Of a stretch of 64,000 bases of DNA, positions 12,401 to 21,433 are shown in pieces. The position numbers and the translations under genes are program-made. The first letter of the stretch is position 1; the number at the start of each line of letters is the position of its first letter. The stretch comes from Alviniconcha marisindica (taxonomy: Eukaryota; Mollusca; Gastropoda; Provannidae): contig JABMCL010001864.1 of assembly GCA_018857735.1 (NCBI GenBank), positions 274,501 through 338,500 of the forward strand, given 5' to 3'. A model generated the notes under the pieces. It was not told the DNA's origin and did not search any database. It saw nothing but the letters and a program-made list of their open reading frames with translations.

Positions 12401-15400
12401 AGTGCTTGTCACTTTTTCTTTACATGTGTTTGTTACACCACCAGTGACAGTGCAGCGCATGGTGCAACAGAGGCAGCGTTTGTCTGCTGACTTAAGAGTT
12501 CAACTAAAGCTGAGATTGACAGCAAAGCTCACATAGTCCTGAGTCTAAGTAAAGCTAACTTGAAATCCTTAAAGAAAAAGAAAGCCACATACAATTTCTT
12601 TTCTAAAGTGTACAACCCTGACCCATACATCAAAAAAGCAAAAAAAGCATTGGGGGACAACAAAAGAGCTGCTGCCAGTAAAAATAATCAATACAGCAAC
12701 TGTGGCAGAGAAATGAAAGTCATAAAAGATGAAGATGCCCTCAAACATACCGAGGTGATGTCCAGACACATGCTCTGGCGAATGCTGGCATTTTTCTGCA
12801 AGCTCTGACGCAGTTTCTGAAACAGTGATGGTAAAAAAGATATAAACCAACCCAGATTCTCTATATGAATATTTCCGACATTTCATAGCACTGATATATA
12901 TATATATGTCCATATTTTTCTGCTAGAACATTGATATGTTTGGGGTGTTTCCTCCCAAATGGATGAAACAGTATTAAGTCAGGCAATAGCAAAAACAAAA
13001 CAAAAAACTAATGCATATATACCCATCTCAAAATGTCCAAATTCAGGGTATAATTCCAGAGTAGTTCTCATTTTTGCAAGTGGTCCACTCACATGAACAT
13101 CATCAAGCGTCAGTGTCAAAGTATTCTCCTGCACTTCTCTGTTGGCAGCAGCCTTACGCTTCAGGTAGCTGACTTTCTGGCGCCGTGATGTTGATAACGA
13201 TGATGTGGAACTGCTGACACTGTCACCAACCCCTTCAGTGTCGCTGTCATCATCCTGCTAGGAGAAGAAAAACTTTAAAACACGCCTCACTAAATACAGT
13301 AAAGTCTTTCAAAACAAAAATCACAAAACTACAAATACTCACGCTATGCAAATTGCATCCAGTTACTTTCTCAGTTCACACGGAAGGTTTCATAGCAACT
13401 TCAAAATATGTCTCACTAAATACAGTAAAGTCTTGTGAAACAAAAAGCACCAAACTATAAACACTCGCGCAATGCAAACTGCATCCAATTAGTTTCTCAG
13501 TTCACACTGAAGGTTTCATAGCAAATTTTAAAATGATGATGATTGGCTGAATATCTCTGGTGTTGTGACTCTTTACACTGTAAATGTTTGTGTTGTGTTT
13601 CTGTATCCATGACTCCTTATCACAAATGCAGTTTTTCCCATCACCAGTATCATCATGGTAAGTGAAAGGAAGGAAGTAAATAGGTGTTTTACGCCCAGGT
13701 TAAGTGAAAGGAAACATTGCACCATCATATAATGACTGATATAATCACATTCTGAACTGAAGAATAATTTCATCTGTAGAAAAGATTAAAACTATATCTT
13801 ACATCATCCTCCGATCCCATTTCTTCAAAGTCATCTTCATATTTTCCAGACAGTATTTCTGAAACAAACACAAAATTCAAAATGACTTCTTAAGTCAGTC
13901 ACAGTGATTAAGCAACATGAATCTTTATATCAGAGATGCCCTCAGGTGCCAAAACAACAATAATAATAATGAACCTGTTTACGCGCTATTTCTCCAAATT
14001 GAATCACATACCCTAAGCAAAGAACCAAAACAGTCAAAACACACTTGCGTGAGTGTGCATGCACACACAGACACACACAATAGAACACCTTGAAGAAGTA
14101 AGATTTCAAAGATAATCTGAAAAATGTGAGTGTATTTGAAGACCTAACCTTGCAAGGGAGGCTGATCCAGACTGACAGTGCAGTGTAAGAAAAAGATATC
14201 TGACCAAGCAAGTGCGTACACAGAGAGGGAAGGCAAAGAACGGAAGGATCAGAAGAAAAGCGTAGCTGGTGGGTTGGTTTGTAAACTTTAAGGAGTTCAG
14301 TCAAGTAATAATAATAATAACAGGGAACTTATAGAGAGCTTTTGGAAACTCAAAGCGCTTTATACAAATCAATGGTTATTATGGTATACAAGCATACAAA
14401 ATATACGAAAATTAACAAACATTTTCATACAAAGCATGGCAGAAACACACACACACAAGATTGTATGCACACACGCACACACAGGATCGCGCACACACAA
14501 TGCCAATAAAGAGCATACGCGCACCAGCTCACACACACACACACAGCTGAGAAGAACATGGGCAGGCAGGGGTGGGGGGTGGGGGATGAAGACTCATCCA
14601 GGAGTGGTTGAGTTGAGGCAGTTGTAGCACAGAGAAGCAATGGGTTCACCTACAACTGCTATCTAGATCTGTATGTTGTAGTACGACAGAAAGGTAATGT
14701 TCACTGTTCTCGGAAATCCTGTGGCCTGATTGGAGGGTGGAAACTCAGGAAAGTCCATCCTTTTGGTGAACAGATCAAACTGTTAAACTGTGTCACACAG
14801 ACTGCACTGACACGTTTCATCAGCTTTCTGCAGGACATGTTTTAGACATTTCCCTCAGCAGATTGTTTCTCAACAAAATCTGGTCAAGTGCCTTTCAAAG
14901 GACTTCCAGAAATGAAGCCACAAAACCAGCACAGAAATGTATATAGGTATTCTAGGGAGAGTTGTATACATCTGATACCCTGGACCACTCATCAAACCAG
15001 TTCATCAACAATAAAGTTTAAATTTTAACAGCTACTAAACTAACTATATTTATAACTGAAGAGCCCAAGTCAATACTATAGTCCCACTAAAGTCTCACTT
15101 ACGTGGAGCCTTTAGTTTCTTGTTTCCATCTGTCGTAGTGATGTCCACAGAGGCAACATTCCAATTTCTCCGTCGTTCCCTGGCTGGTGCTGTTTTAACG
15201 CGCCGTTTGCTTTGGTCCAACTCCTTCCTCTGCAGCTCCTGCAGTTTGGCCACTGCTGGATTTCTGGACTCTGAATTCAGATAATGAGCATCATCACCTT
15301 TATTTCCCTGCTGCCAAATCAGTGCAGAAACATACACTTTTTAGAATTACAGTCTTAGGCATTTATTTTGTTAATATAATAATAATGCTGCTTAAGTGTA

Positions 15401-17732
15401 CATATATGCAACTCTCTCACAAGTGGTTTGAAGACTGAATACAATGCAATTATGTTAATAGTCTTTTCACCTCCTGTCTGCCTTCCAATTTTTCATCTTC
15501 AGTCTGCCAAGTTGTCTGCTCTTTTAGTCGTAATAAAAATCCAAAAGGAGACAGTGAGCTTTCAAAACATATGTTTTCTGTCAGACACACACACAGAATC
15601 AAAATGAAGTGTAGCAAGTAAAGACAATTCTAAACACAATAACAGGAATGAATGCATTCCTCACACGCCAAATCCCTCTGTAGCTATCAGTTAGGTGTAG
15701 TCTCCCTCTTCCCCCGCCTCCTGAGATCTTGGCCCCAACCAGTATCTCTTCAGAGACAACTCGGCGTTAAACGAGTCTAATTAAACCCACTTTTTCTACA
15801 AACAGTGACGAGACACTGGACGAACCTGTTGCAGTTTTGACTCTTGGTCGAACATGAGAAGCAGCAGCAGGGGCAGGCAGATCTGTGTTGGCACCATTCA
15901 CGTAGATGGAGAATCCCTTCTCCTTCCTCTCCAGCTGAACCTGCTTCCTGTCTTTTCTTCTCAGCCGCCTCAACAGTCTGAAGAAATACATGAAAACAGT
16001 TTACTGACCACCGGATCATGAATCTGAAACACTATGAGGCCCAGAGTGCTCGTGCAGAATCAACACGCAATACCTGTGTTATGTAGTTCAAGCACTAATC
16101 AACTCCCTTGTGCCGATTCCACCGGATCATGAGTTAAAAATCTTTTGGGGCAAACAGCTGAAAATGCCTGGTGCCAGAAAACCTGCAACATAAGCTGAAA
16201 CACCCCATGGAAATCACAAGGGCTTTAGCGTTTGGAGTTTTGTGTTATGTATTTTGAGTACTAATTAACTCCCTTGTGTGTTAATTCCACTGGATCACGA
16301 GTTAAAAATCTTTTGGGGCAAACAGCTGAAAATGCCTGGTGCCAGAAACAAAACCTGCAACAAGCTAAACGCTCCATGGAAATCACAAGGGCATCAGCGT
16401 CTGGAGTTCTGGGTAAACCCCAATTTTACAATGCTGGAACATCTGTTTCATGCAATTTTCTTTTGCATCAATGCAGTACGAGTTGTGACAGAACAGCTGA
16501 CCAATGAATGATATCTATCAACTTCACATATAAATGACAAAAACATGACAGATTAGGTAGTGTTAGCAAAAGTAAAAAGAACCAACCACAGTACTTGACA
16601 GAGTTTTCTGTGTGCTTGGTTGTTGTTGTTGGTGCTGGTGTGTGTATGTGTACATGCACGCGCATGTGTGCACATCTCTTTTGTGTTTGTTGGGGAGGGG
16701 CACCCGATACTAACATCAAACTACCTGTATAAAACAAAAGTTACAGTCAAAGGTGCCTAAGCAGTACTCAGAGTAAGAGTGGAGATAACCCCCTCACCTC
16801 TCCAGCCCCAAAATATGTTTCTCTCTCTGCTGATGAATGCCTCTAATTCTACCCAAAACTCAAGTTCTTTCATTCTTCTTCTACACCCACACAGTTTTAA
16901 CTGCTATCTTTCTCTCCAAGACTTGGCTGGTATGGAACAGAAGAGTTTCTACCGCTTTCTCACCTGTTTCTCTCTTGCAGTAAAATCAAATACTCTTCAT
17001 ACTGTGGTAACACTTCCTCTTTTACTGCTGGAGCCTGCAAATAACATAGGCACAGAAATGAATAACAATACAAGCTTGCAAAGATTTGAGCTTGTGTGCC
17101 GCACTAGCACAAGGTTTACTAAACAAAAGGTTTTAATGTTTCATTTCATTTATCACACAAGTGACATAGTATTCCACTTCATTCATTTCAACAGTCTCTT
17201 GTGTTATTACCCCTTCAATGATGACTGTTCATTGGTGTGTGCAAAGTATGACACACAATGACAGACTTTATGTAAGGGGACCTAATTAAACATAAGTAAC
17301 TTTATACATGTATCTGAACTGAATGCAACTGTAAACTGAATTAGGGCAAAGAAAGAAAGAAAATTAATAACATCTTTCCCTTTTAATAGTTTTATATCTA
17401 TATGTTGTGCAACAAAGTCAATCCTTACATAATGACTCAACTAAAAACAAAACAAACAAACCTGACAAGGATACGATCTGAATAAGTGAACCAACCAGAC
17501 AATATGAATTACAATGTAGTACCCAACAAATGACAAAACATTGACACTAAATCAGTAAATGGCACTCACATCAATGGGCATATCTGCAGTGGGTTTTTCT
17601 TGATCCCATTTCTTCCTGTGTTTGGATGAAGACCCTGTGAAGAAATTTCAAGAATCATGCACCAGAATCAACCTCACCATATGTTTTTTGTTATTGTTTG
17701 ATATAGTGTGTGTGGGGGGAAGGGGGAAGGGG

Positions 17733-17796
<64 letters not shown>

Positions 17797-19195
17797 CAGG
17801 TATGTGCATGTGTGCATATTAAATGTTGTATTTGTAAAAGAAGTAAATCCACTTACAGTAATTGCTACTAATGTTAGTGTTACTGTACACACAATGCCAG
17901 TGGTTCTGCTTTTACATACATGTGTAAGCAAGAAGCAGAGACATTAACAGCTTTACAATTAGAATGTGCTCAGATTTTTGGTGCTATGTACTGCTTTTCA
18001 GTTCTTCTGACAATCTGAGTCAATGTTTGTACTCTAGACTTGCTGACCAGAGCCTGCCTCACCTTCATGTGCATTGCACACTCTAATTTCTAAATAAGAG
18101 TTGTGTATCATCAATGCTTGAACATCTGCAATACCTTCCAGACAAGACAAACAAAAAACCCAACTTGCCATGTTGTGGAAGAAGAACAGAATAACCACTA
18201 CATTGTCATCAACCTTCATCTCTACCTCTACATAGCCAACTTCCTCCAGAGCCAGATCTCTCCACTCTTACTCTCAGAATTTCAGACAGATCTCCACGAG
18301 GACAGACTTCTTTCCCTGTTTTATCACCTCGTGGAACTCCCTGCCTGCCTCCATAACTGCAGAGGCTCCCAGCTTGACACAACTCAAGCAGGAGCTCCTC
18401 CATCTTTAATTCTAACTAACCCCCATCATTATTCTAAAGTATGGTCGATGAAGGCTAAGAGCTCTTGCTGGTGGTCAGGGTTTTACCTCAGAGACCACTT
18501 CAATAGCCTGATGGTCTAAGCTGGATATGTAAAAGCTAGATAAACCCCCCCCCCCCCCCACCCCATTTTTTGTTTGTATCCTGATATGTATGTCACAAGA
18601 TCCTATCTTTTTCTTTCGTTTTTTTCCCCTCCTGACTGCTGCAGCATGCGTACACATGTCGTTTAATTGGCAAGTGTTACAGCCGGACAAATATGTTCAG
18701 ATTTTGAAAGCGTGCACACTAAAAAATCCACGTATCTGGCTAAATCCGCTAATGGGTGGTAGCATGGAAACTCACAGATAAGCATAACAGTAGCAGTATA
18801 ATCAAAATGATGCTTGTGGTTGCTCCTGACTTAGACATTCTGTGAGTCAATGAAGCACGACAGTAAACTAAACTGGACAATTTTTTAAAAGTCTGCAAGT
18901 TTTTCTCTCCAATAAAAAGCATAGACACAAAAAGCAGAAGATACAACTGTGTACCATCGGAATATTATAACACCACTCTGCAGCCCACTATTCTTTACAT
19001 TAGGCGTTTTCTAGAAAACCTGTTATATTGTTTTCACAATATTATGGAGATAGATACCAGCAGCGAAGAGATCTGAAATCCGAACAAGACTTGTCATGCA
19101 CGTTTGTTTGGCACGCCGATAAGTAAACTAAACGCATAAAAACGCCAAAGCAAATTTTCACACATGAACCACTCAGACTTACGGGACGCATCCAT
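1..19195 (-). CDS. KATNIP: KATNIP, katanin-interacting protein, 5' part (19 exons, runs off the left edge)
   Basis: Spliced gene on the minus strand. Exons, in transcript order: 19195-19183, 17634-17570, 17034-16964, 15977-15826, 15520-15471, 15307-15103, 13858-13803, 13257-13093, 12816-12751, 11231-11121, 9125-8667, 7120-6952, 6259-6110, 5926-5760, 3927-3794, 3518-3389, 2250-2062, 1141-1019, 443-1 (open). Together they encode about 972 residues; the human protein is about 1.6 k residues, so roughly 60% is here. Family hallmarks: GFSIYVNGAN (residues 71-80), TDTIVLEF (513-520), SAVMKALQEEN (605-615), then the beta-sandwich repeats of the DUF4457 region beginning with IRLEILSNWG (727-736) and VWNWNKS (817-823). 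KATNIP binds katanin and microtubules at the ciliary base and is linked to Joubert syndrome in humans. The start codon is set by an in-frame TAA three codons upstream and by family alignment. The C-terminal half is outside the window. Confidence 0.93.
445..1018. other. KATNIP intron 18, low-complexity and AT-rich
   Basis: Contains a C-rich run near 520-548 and two diverged copies of a unit with 'gataactgtta' and 'aaaaccctaataata/aatcctaataacag' (about 650-760 and 825-890). No coding signal seen. Confidence 0.5.
1019..1141 (-). CDS. KATNIP: KATNIP exon 18
   Basis: 123 bases, residues 785-825, phase 0-0. Ends with LKVWNWNKSIT, the conserved LRIWNYNKS element of the same domain. The acceptor follows a clear pyrimidine tract. 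Confidence 0.9.
1380..2060. repeat. short tandem repeats in KATNIP intron 17
   Basis: Around 1365-1455 a 30-bp unit (cattcatgagtcagtataatg) occurs about four times. From 1640 to 2000 a 70-90 bp unit (ccaacagacacatgaaagacaacc) recurs about four times with T-rich spacers. No coding signal. Confidence 0.7.
2062..2250 (-). CDS. KATNIP: KATNIP exon 17, start of DUF4457 repeats
   Basis: 189 bases, residues 722-784, phase 0-0. VDIRLEILSNWGHASRVGLTEIQL is the N-terminal strand set of the KATNIP beta-sandwich domain (family pattern: R-x-E-I-L-S-x-W-G, then V-G-L-T-E-I). Ends FNGKAK before GTGAGG. Confidence 0.93.
2340..3290. repeat. 58-bp higher-order minisatellite, KATNIP intron 16
   Basis: About 16 units of period 58 (phase marks at 2881, 2939, 2997). 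Each unit consists of two related 29-mers, 'cttgtgggaatttaagttac...' and 'ctcatggaaaattaggttac...', so an old 29-bp repeat became a 58-bp higher-order repeat. The central units are nearly identical and the edges diverged. Confidence 0.93.
3389..3518 (-). CDS. KATNIP: KATNIP exon 16
   Basis: 130 bases, residues 678-721. RQQRDLMKTLTKIDDSV is a conserved-looking amphipathic helix, followed by a Lys-rich linker and TAFAK before GTAGGG. Phase 0 out. Confidence 0.85.
3794..3927 (-). CDS. KATNIP: KATNIP exon 15
   Basis: 134 bases, residues 634-677, phase 0 in, phase 2 out. Ends DPMSSIVQRVLAMPP before GTCAGT. Both its acceptor and its body have been amplified into tandem arrays in the preceding intron (3928-5135). 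Confidence 0.85.
3925..4430. repeat. 35-bp array copying the KATNIP exon 15 acceptor
   Basis: About 13 units of period 35. On the gene strand each unit ends CCCATTGTCAGAGTC, identical to the true acceptor CCATTGTCAG plus the first exon bases AGTC at 3927. The array touches the exon directly. Confidence 0.92.
4535..5135. repeat. 69-bp array of decayed exon 15 copies
   Basis: Nine units, period 69 (one shortened near 5030). On the plus strand TTAGCATTCACTGAATGACG aligns without gaps to exon 15 CTAGCACTCGCTGAACGATA. My hand alignment gives about 38 of 56 identical, mostly transitions elsewhere. On the gene strand the CGA codon of exon 15 is TGA in the units, so they are dead. Confidence 0.85.
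5438..5766. repeat. 93-bp array copying the KATNIP exon 14 donor
   Basis: Three and a half units, period 93 (marks at 5534, 5627, 5720). Each carries TGGTTTGTAGGatggCC on the gene strand, matching the true donor AAG|GTTTGTAGGGGGCC. The last unit runs into exon 14 itself. Confidence 0.9.
5760..5926 (-). CDS. KATNIP: KATNIP exon 14
   Basis: 167 bases, residues 578-633. Contains ASAVMKALQEENQQAARF, matching ASAVLQAIQVENAALQRA in vertebrates. The acceptor is a CAGCAG tandem (exon start 5926 or 5923), giving AGQSK or GQSK. The donor GTTTGTAGG has been copied in tandem into the following intron. Confidence 0.9.
5970..5992. repeat. poly-C tract in KATNIP intron 13
   Basis: About 20 consecutive C on the plus strand (G on the gene strand), close to the exon 14 acceptor. 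A likely assembly and sequencing weak spot. Confidence 0.9.
6110..6259 (-). CDS. KATNIP: KATNIP exon 13
   Basis: 150 bases, residues 528-577, phase 1-1. A low-complexity Ser/Lys-rich linker (ARSSTSSKPPTSASS) ending IDLAKQ before GTAAGC. Assigned from splice sites and phase. Linker sequence is poorly conserved in this family. Confidence 0.78.
6480..6530. repeat. dispersed short repeat ('ccagtcaaccatgatggttatatcagggc' family)
   Basis: The motif 'gtcaaccatgacagttatat' occurs here and, diverged, near 33520, 44275 and 53355. Four scattered copies in one window mark a mobile-element fragment, probably a SINE body. Confidence 0.6.
6952..7120 (-). CDS. KATNIP: KATNIP exon 12
   Basis: 169 bases, residues 472-527. 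An acidic start (DESEDEHEPTIEEVDEIEED) leads into PTDTIVLEFAPA, which corresponds to the conserved PDTLVVLEFNPA of vertebrates. Phase 0 in, phase 1 out, donor GTGAGG. Confidence 0.93.
7140..7620. repeat. about 75-bp tandem repeat, KATNIP intron 11
   Basis: Five to six diverged units containing 'cctcttttactgcacagaatcaaa' and 'aaggagaaggaggttaatgattataa'. No link to an exon sequence found. Confidence 0.85.
7625..8660. other. KATNIP intron 11, remainder
   Basis: A small duplication 'acactgtgatggtaaatgtac' at about 7795 and 7823. The rest is AT-rich unique-looking sequence. The open frame at 8350-8670 on the plus strand has no recognisable product. Confidence 0.5.
8667..9125 (-). CDS. KATNIP: KATNIP exon 11, large acidic repeat exon
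   Basis: 459 bases, residues 319-471, phase 0-0. It encodes about five imperfect repeats of roughly 26 residues, each an aromatic residue, a D/E-S-rich core and an EEEIEEE tail (near residues 338, 372, 397, 425 and 450; for example YCEDSSSSEEEIEEEAGL at 426-443). Vertebrate KATNIP has a shorter related stretch (SSDEYDSIEEDILSE), so this looks like a lineage expansion. The Ser-acidic cores are good CK2-type phosphorylation sites (inference). Confidence 0.85.
9126..11120. other. KATNIP intron 10, no gene seen
   Basis: AT-rich. Holds a 55-60 bp direct duplication at 10388-10505 (tgtcatggaaaaacga, actacaatcaaaactaac). Nothing else recognisable. Confidence 0.55.
11121..11231 (-). CDS. KATNIP: KATNIP exon 10
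   Basis: 111 bases, residues 282-318. Acidic and Ser-rich, with FSSGEIEEELETL, the first of a series of S-x-E-E-E-I-E-E-E motifs that continues in exon 11. Phase 0-0. Donor GTCTGT. Confidence 0.82.
11832..12500. repeat. complex tandem repeat, KATNIP intron 9
   Basis: Two kinds of unit alternate. A 70-bp block (ttaccactgatattccagcg) lies at 11833 and 12151. A 60-115 bp block (gcttgagagcagtgttgcga, gacaccaccagtgacagtgc) appears about six times. Short open frames here are by-products of the repeats. Confidence 0.85.
12751..12816 (-). CDS. KATNIP: KATNIP exon 9
   Basis: 66 bases, residues 260-281, KLRQSLQKNASIRQSM followed by CLDITS. It resembles the LRRSLELSVNL segment of the vertebrate protein. 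Phase 0 at both ends, so skipping would keep the frame. Confidence 0.85.
13093..13257 (-). CDS. KATNIP: KATNIP exon 8
   Basis: 165 bases, residues 205-259, Ser-rich and then basic (STSRRQKVSYLKRKAAANRE). The acceptor is again a tandem (TAGCAG), giving 162 or 165 bases. Ends TLDDVH before GTGAGT. Confidence 0.85.
13270..13545. repeat. 127-bp direct duplication, KATNIP intron 7
   Basis: Two copies of a block starting 'ctcactaaatacagtaaagt' at about 13285 and 13412 and ending 'aaggtttcatagcaa'. Confidence 0.9.
13803..13858 (-). CDS. KATNIP: KATNIP exon 7
   Basis: 56 bases, residues 186-204, QILSGKYEDDFEEMGSEDD. The KYEDDFE motif matches the YSDDFE acidic motif of the family. Ends in phase 0 before GTAAGA. 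Confidence 0.9.
13950..14310 (-). mobile_element. LINE fragment (ORF2 C-terminal end), 5'-truncated
   Basis: Minus-strand reading ELLKVYKPTHQLRFSSDPSV, SFSYTALSVWISLPCKVRSS and TFFRLSLKSYFFK is the typical C-terminal tail of a non-LTR retrotransposon ORF2 (pattern: Y-P-x-R-x-L-R-S-S, W-N-S-L-P, F-K-x-x-L-K-x-x-L-F). It ends in a 3' tail with AGCGCG and an ATT run. Lies in KATNIP intron 6. Confidence 0.75.
14306..14385. repeat. ATA-rich tail and 'tcaaagcgctttata' repeat scrap
   Basis: An AATAATAATA run is followed by 'gagagcttttggaaactcaa' and 'agcgctttata', a motif typical of the 3' ends of invertebrate retroelements. Too short to classify. Confidence 0.45.
15103..15307 (-). CDS. KATNIP: KATNIP exon 6
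   Basis: 205 bases (208 with the distal acceptor), residues 118-185. Charged helical segment ending KTAPARERRRNWN, like RTAPSKVQRRGWH of vertebrates. The acceptor is a CAGCAG tandem, so one Gln may be optional. The donor is GTAAGT. Confidence 0.88.
15471..15520 (-). CDS. KATNIP: KATNIP exon 5 (50-bp small exon, inferred)
   Basis: Needed to connect exon 4 (phase 1) to exon 6 (phase 0). Reads EQTTWQTEDEKLEGRQE with no stop (residues 101-117). The acceptor is an atypical AAAAG after a T-rich tract, and the donor is GAG|GTGAAA. Using the nearer CAG as acceptor would give a stop. Inferred from phase and coding potential, not from homology. Confidence 0.55.
15826..15977 (-). CDS. KATNIP: KATNIP exon 4, GFSIYVNGAN block
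   Basis: 152 bases, residues 50-100. Arginine/lysine-rich helix (LLRRLRRKDRKQ) followed by the highly conserved KGFSIYVNGAN motif, the best single identifier of this gene. The donor (ACAG|GTTCGT) is weak, which fits the unusual exon that follows. Confidence 0.93.
16085..16440. repeat. 166-bp direct duplication, KATNIP intron 3
   Basis: Two copies containing 'gagttaaaaatcttttgggg' and 'gctgaaaatgcctggtgcca' at about 16132 and 16298. Confidence 0.9.
16964..17034 (-). CDS. KATNIP: KATNIP exon 3
   Basis: 71 bases, residues 27-49. Contains YEEYLILLQERNR, matching the conserved YDEYLLSLQQRNR-type helix of the vertebrate protein. Ends in phase 2 before a GTGAGA donor. Confidence 0.92.
17570..17634 (-). 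CDS. KATNIP: KATNIP exon 2
   Basis: 65 bases, acceptor TTCACAG, donor GTGAGT. Adds a basic stretch (SSSKHRKKWDQEK, residues 6-18) and ends in phase 0 after MPID. The basic N terminus is typical of the family. Confidence 0.85.
17733..17795. repeat. (GT)n microsatellite, KATNIP intron 1
   Basis: About 31 GT dinucleotides. Open frames of Cys-Val or Thr-His repeats here are artefacts. Confidence 0.97.
18225..18530 (+). mobile_element. LINE fragment (ORF2 C-terminal end)
   Basis: Plus-strand frame reads TRTDFFPCFITSWNSLPASI, then APSLTQLKQELLHL and a stop. This is the 'SFFPRTIxxWNSLP' end of a non-LTR retrotransposon ORF2. It lies in KATNIP intron 1, antisense to the gene. Confidence 0.65.
18546..18563. 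repeat. poly-C tract
   Basis: A run of about 14 C followed by A and CCCC, next to the LINE fragment. Confidence 0.85.
19183..19195 (-). CDS. KATNIP: KATNIP exon 1 (start codon)
   Basis: Tiny coding part, MDAS plus one base (phase 1), followed by a consensus GTAAGT donor. An in-frame TAA lies 9 bases before the ATG, so translation cannot start further upstream in this exon. Confidence 0.75.
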
Positions 19196-20525
19196 CACTT
19201 TTGATTAATTCTGTCTGAAGAAGTCTACATTCTATCGTGTTTGAAACACATGGATACAGTGTACACAAACTGTGTCAGAAAGCGGACATCCTAGGCATTT
19301 CCCTTCGAGGTCAATGCGCAGGCGCATACCACTGACGGCAATGTGTCGATTGGAAAGGTCACGAAGATACAGGTACCTATATTTCGCCAGACACAAATAA
19401 GTATACAAACACTTCGTTTGCAACATAAAGCAGTTATATCGATTGAGAATTTGAATATTAAAAAAGTGACTTGTGTGAAAATGTTGTCTCTTATTATTTT
19501 TTGCAAAGGCAAAACGCTTTGGCTGTTGCATGTTTTGTAATTACCTTCGTCAATAAGCGGCTGATAGCCTGTGCAACTAGACCCGTTACAGAGCAGATTT
19601 CAGTTTTACCTAGGTCCTGCATCCTCTGGCTTGTGGTGGTAACATTCCATCAAAATCAAATCATCAGCTATAGCTATCGCTGAGTTGTGACAAATACCTT
19701 GCCATGGATTACATGTGGCAGTGAAGCAACTCAATTAAATATATTTTATAGGCCTTGACAAAGCCCTCTGATGGCTGAAAATTTGGAATAAAAGTTTTAA
19801 AACCAAGACACGTTTGGACTTTCGTTATACTTTCTCTACATCGTATACACAACTGCAGGCCTTTAAAAAGCCCCATGATGGTCAGGTATTTGGAGTGAAC
19901 ATTTTCAACCCAAGACATGCTTGGACATTTGTTATACTTATACATTCTCTAACTGTGTCTTCAGTGTCACCAACAGCTGTATGTCCTTTTACACTTGTTT
20001 AGGAGTTGTTTGTTGTACGGTTGTTTGTATCCAGGGGAAAAACAATAACAGTGAGTTTAGGAAATGCTTTACTTGATACTGTAACTTTAGCATTATTTTG
20101 CATTGTGGATAACCAATATATAGTTTACCATTCTGGCAACACCAGACTTTTACATCCTTGTAATTTGTATTTGTGGTTGGGGCTGTTGTTAAGATGAACA
20201 TACCAAACACATTTTAAGTGTCACATAAGGTGCTGTTGTTTTAGTTTATCTTTGCCACTTAGTGTAAAACTTACAGTAACCGAAAACCAAGTCATTTTAA
20301 TGATTTTTAATCCACATACTTTTGCTTCTGTGGCTGAATGCAGGTGAATGAAACAGGGAGTCCAAGAGGATTTGTGTTGTCAAACGTATGCCTGTTTTTG
20401 ATCTTCTTAAAGAAGTGTCTTGTACTTCAAATGAATCTGCATCTGAATCAGGTGGAACATGATCACAGCAGCCAATGATGCTGTCATGTGCAATGTGGAT
20501 ATTCAGTGAATGTACATGCATGCTC

Positions 20526-20557
<32 letters not shown>

Positions 20558-20700
20558 GTGCACATGAGAGAGAGAGAGAGAGTAAAAACTCAAACTCAAA
20601 AAGTTCATTTTACAAGGATGGTAGTTTAGGTCCAGTCAAAACCTGTATAACTAGTCCTTGTTAAGCTACTGCTGAATAAAAAATTAAAACGCATCATTAC
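19196..20700. other. KATNIP 5' flank and intergenic DNA
   Basis: Immediately right of the KATNIP start, so the promoter and 5' UTR must lie here, but no TATA box or other element can be called with confidence. A short duplication at about 19745-19945 (ggccttgacaaagccctctg / ggcctttaaaaagccccatg). A TG run at 20527-20554. Confidence 0.5.
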
Positions 20701-20764
20701 ATGCACACATATGAAAGAAAGAACGAGAGAGATTCTCTACAAAGCTTGGGATTAGGGCTGGTGT

Positions 20765-21050
20765 GGATTAGGGTTATGTTCCCTTTAAAATGCAGGGATG
20801 CGACAACTGTCCACACTTTCAAATCCAAATTAAGTCCTACCTTTTCGACACCCATTCCACTAATCAGCAATCCAACCATTCTCCAAAAATCGTCATCCTG
20901 CAGGTGCTGCATGTGCGTGTGCTGTATTAGTATTGTTATAAAATTATTTTAAGGGCATGTATGAGTGTGTTTTGTGTATTATAGTATTACTATGTGAGGC
21001 GCTCAGAATTTATGGCTTTGTACCCTACAAACACCAATAGTTTGAGAAAT
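20765..21050 (+). mobile_element. possible LINE 3' end
   Basis: FPLKCRDATTVHTFKSKLS resembles the 'LPLxxRxxxSLxxFKSKLK' end of LINE ORF2. It is followed by 'gaggcgctcagaatttatgg', like a LINE 3' UTR. Short and diverged. Confidence 0.4.
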
Positions 21051-21369
21051 TGATTAACTGATTATGTTGGGTTGATGTGCTATTAAGCCATATATGTTTT
21101 ATGTAAGTCCAAGTGAGTGTGTTGTGTGTGTGTGATGGGGTGGGGGAGAGGATGGGATGGGGAAAGCTGTTTTCTAGTTGGCAAAATAGTTGCCCATAAA
21201 CAATGCACACATCAGACTAACATATATCAAAGAAAGAAAAAAGAAATATGCAATGTTTCTTGACCACCACAGTTTAATACTGACATAAGCACTGTAAAAT
21301 ATTTCATGCATTTACAGAACATACAAGTGTACATGTATATATATGTAAAACGAAAAATCAACAGTCCCA

Positions 21370-21432
<63 letters not shown>
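21370..21432. repeat. (CA)n microsatellite
   Basis: About 30 CA dinucleotides. Confidence 0.97.

Positions 21433-21433
<1 letters not shown>

Noticed and set aside
18103..18519. Plus-strand 138-codon frame as a gene
   Set aside because: Another frame of the same stretch shows a LINE ORF2 end (ITSWNSLPASI), so this frame is a shadow of transposon remains.
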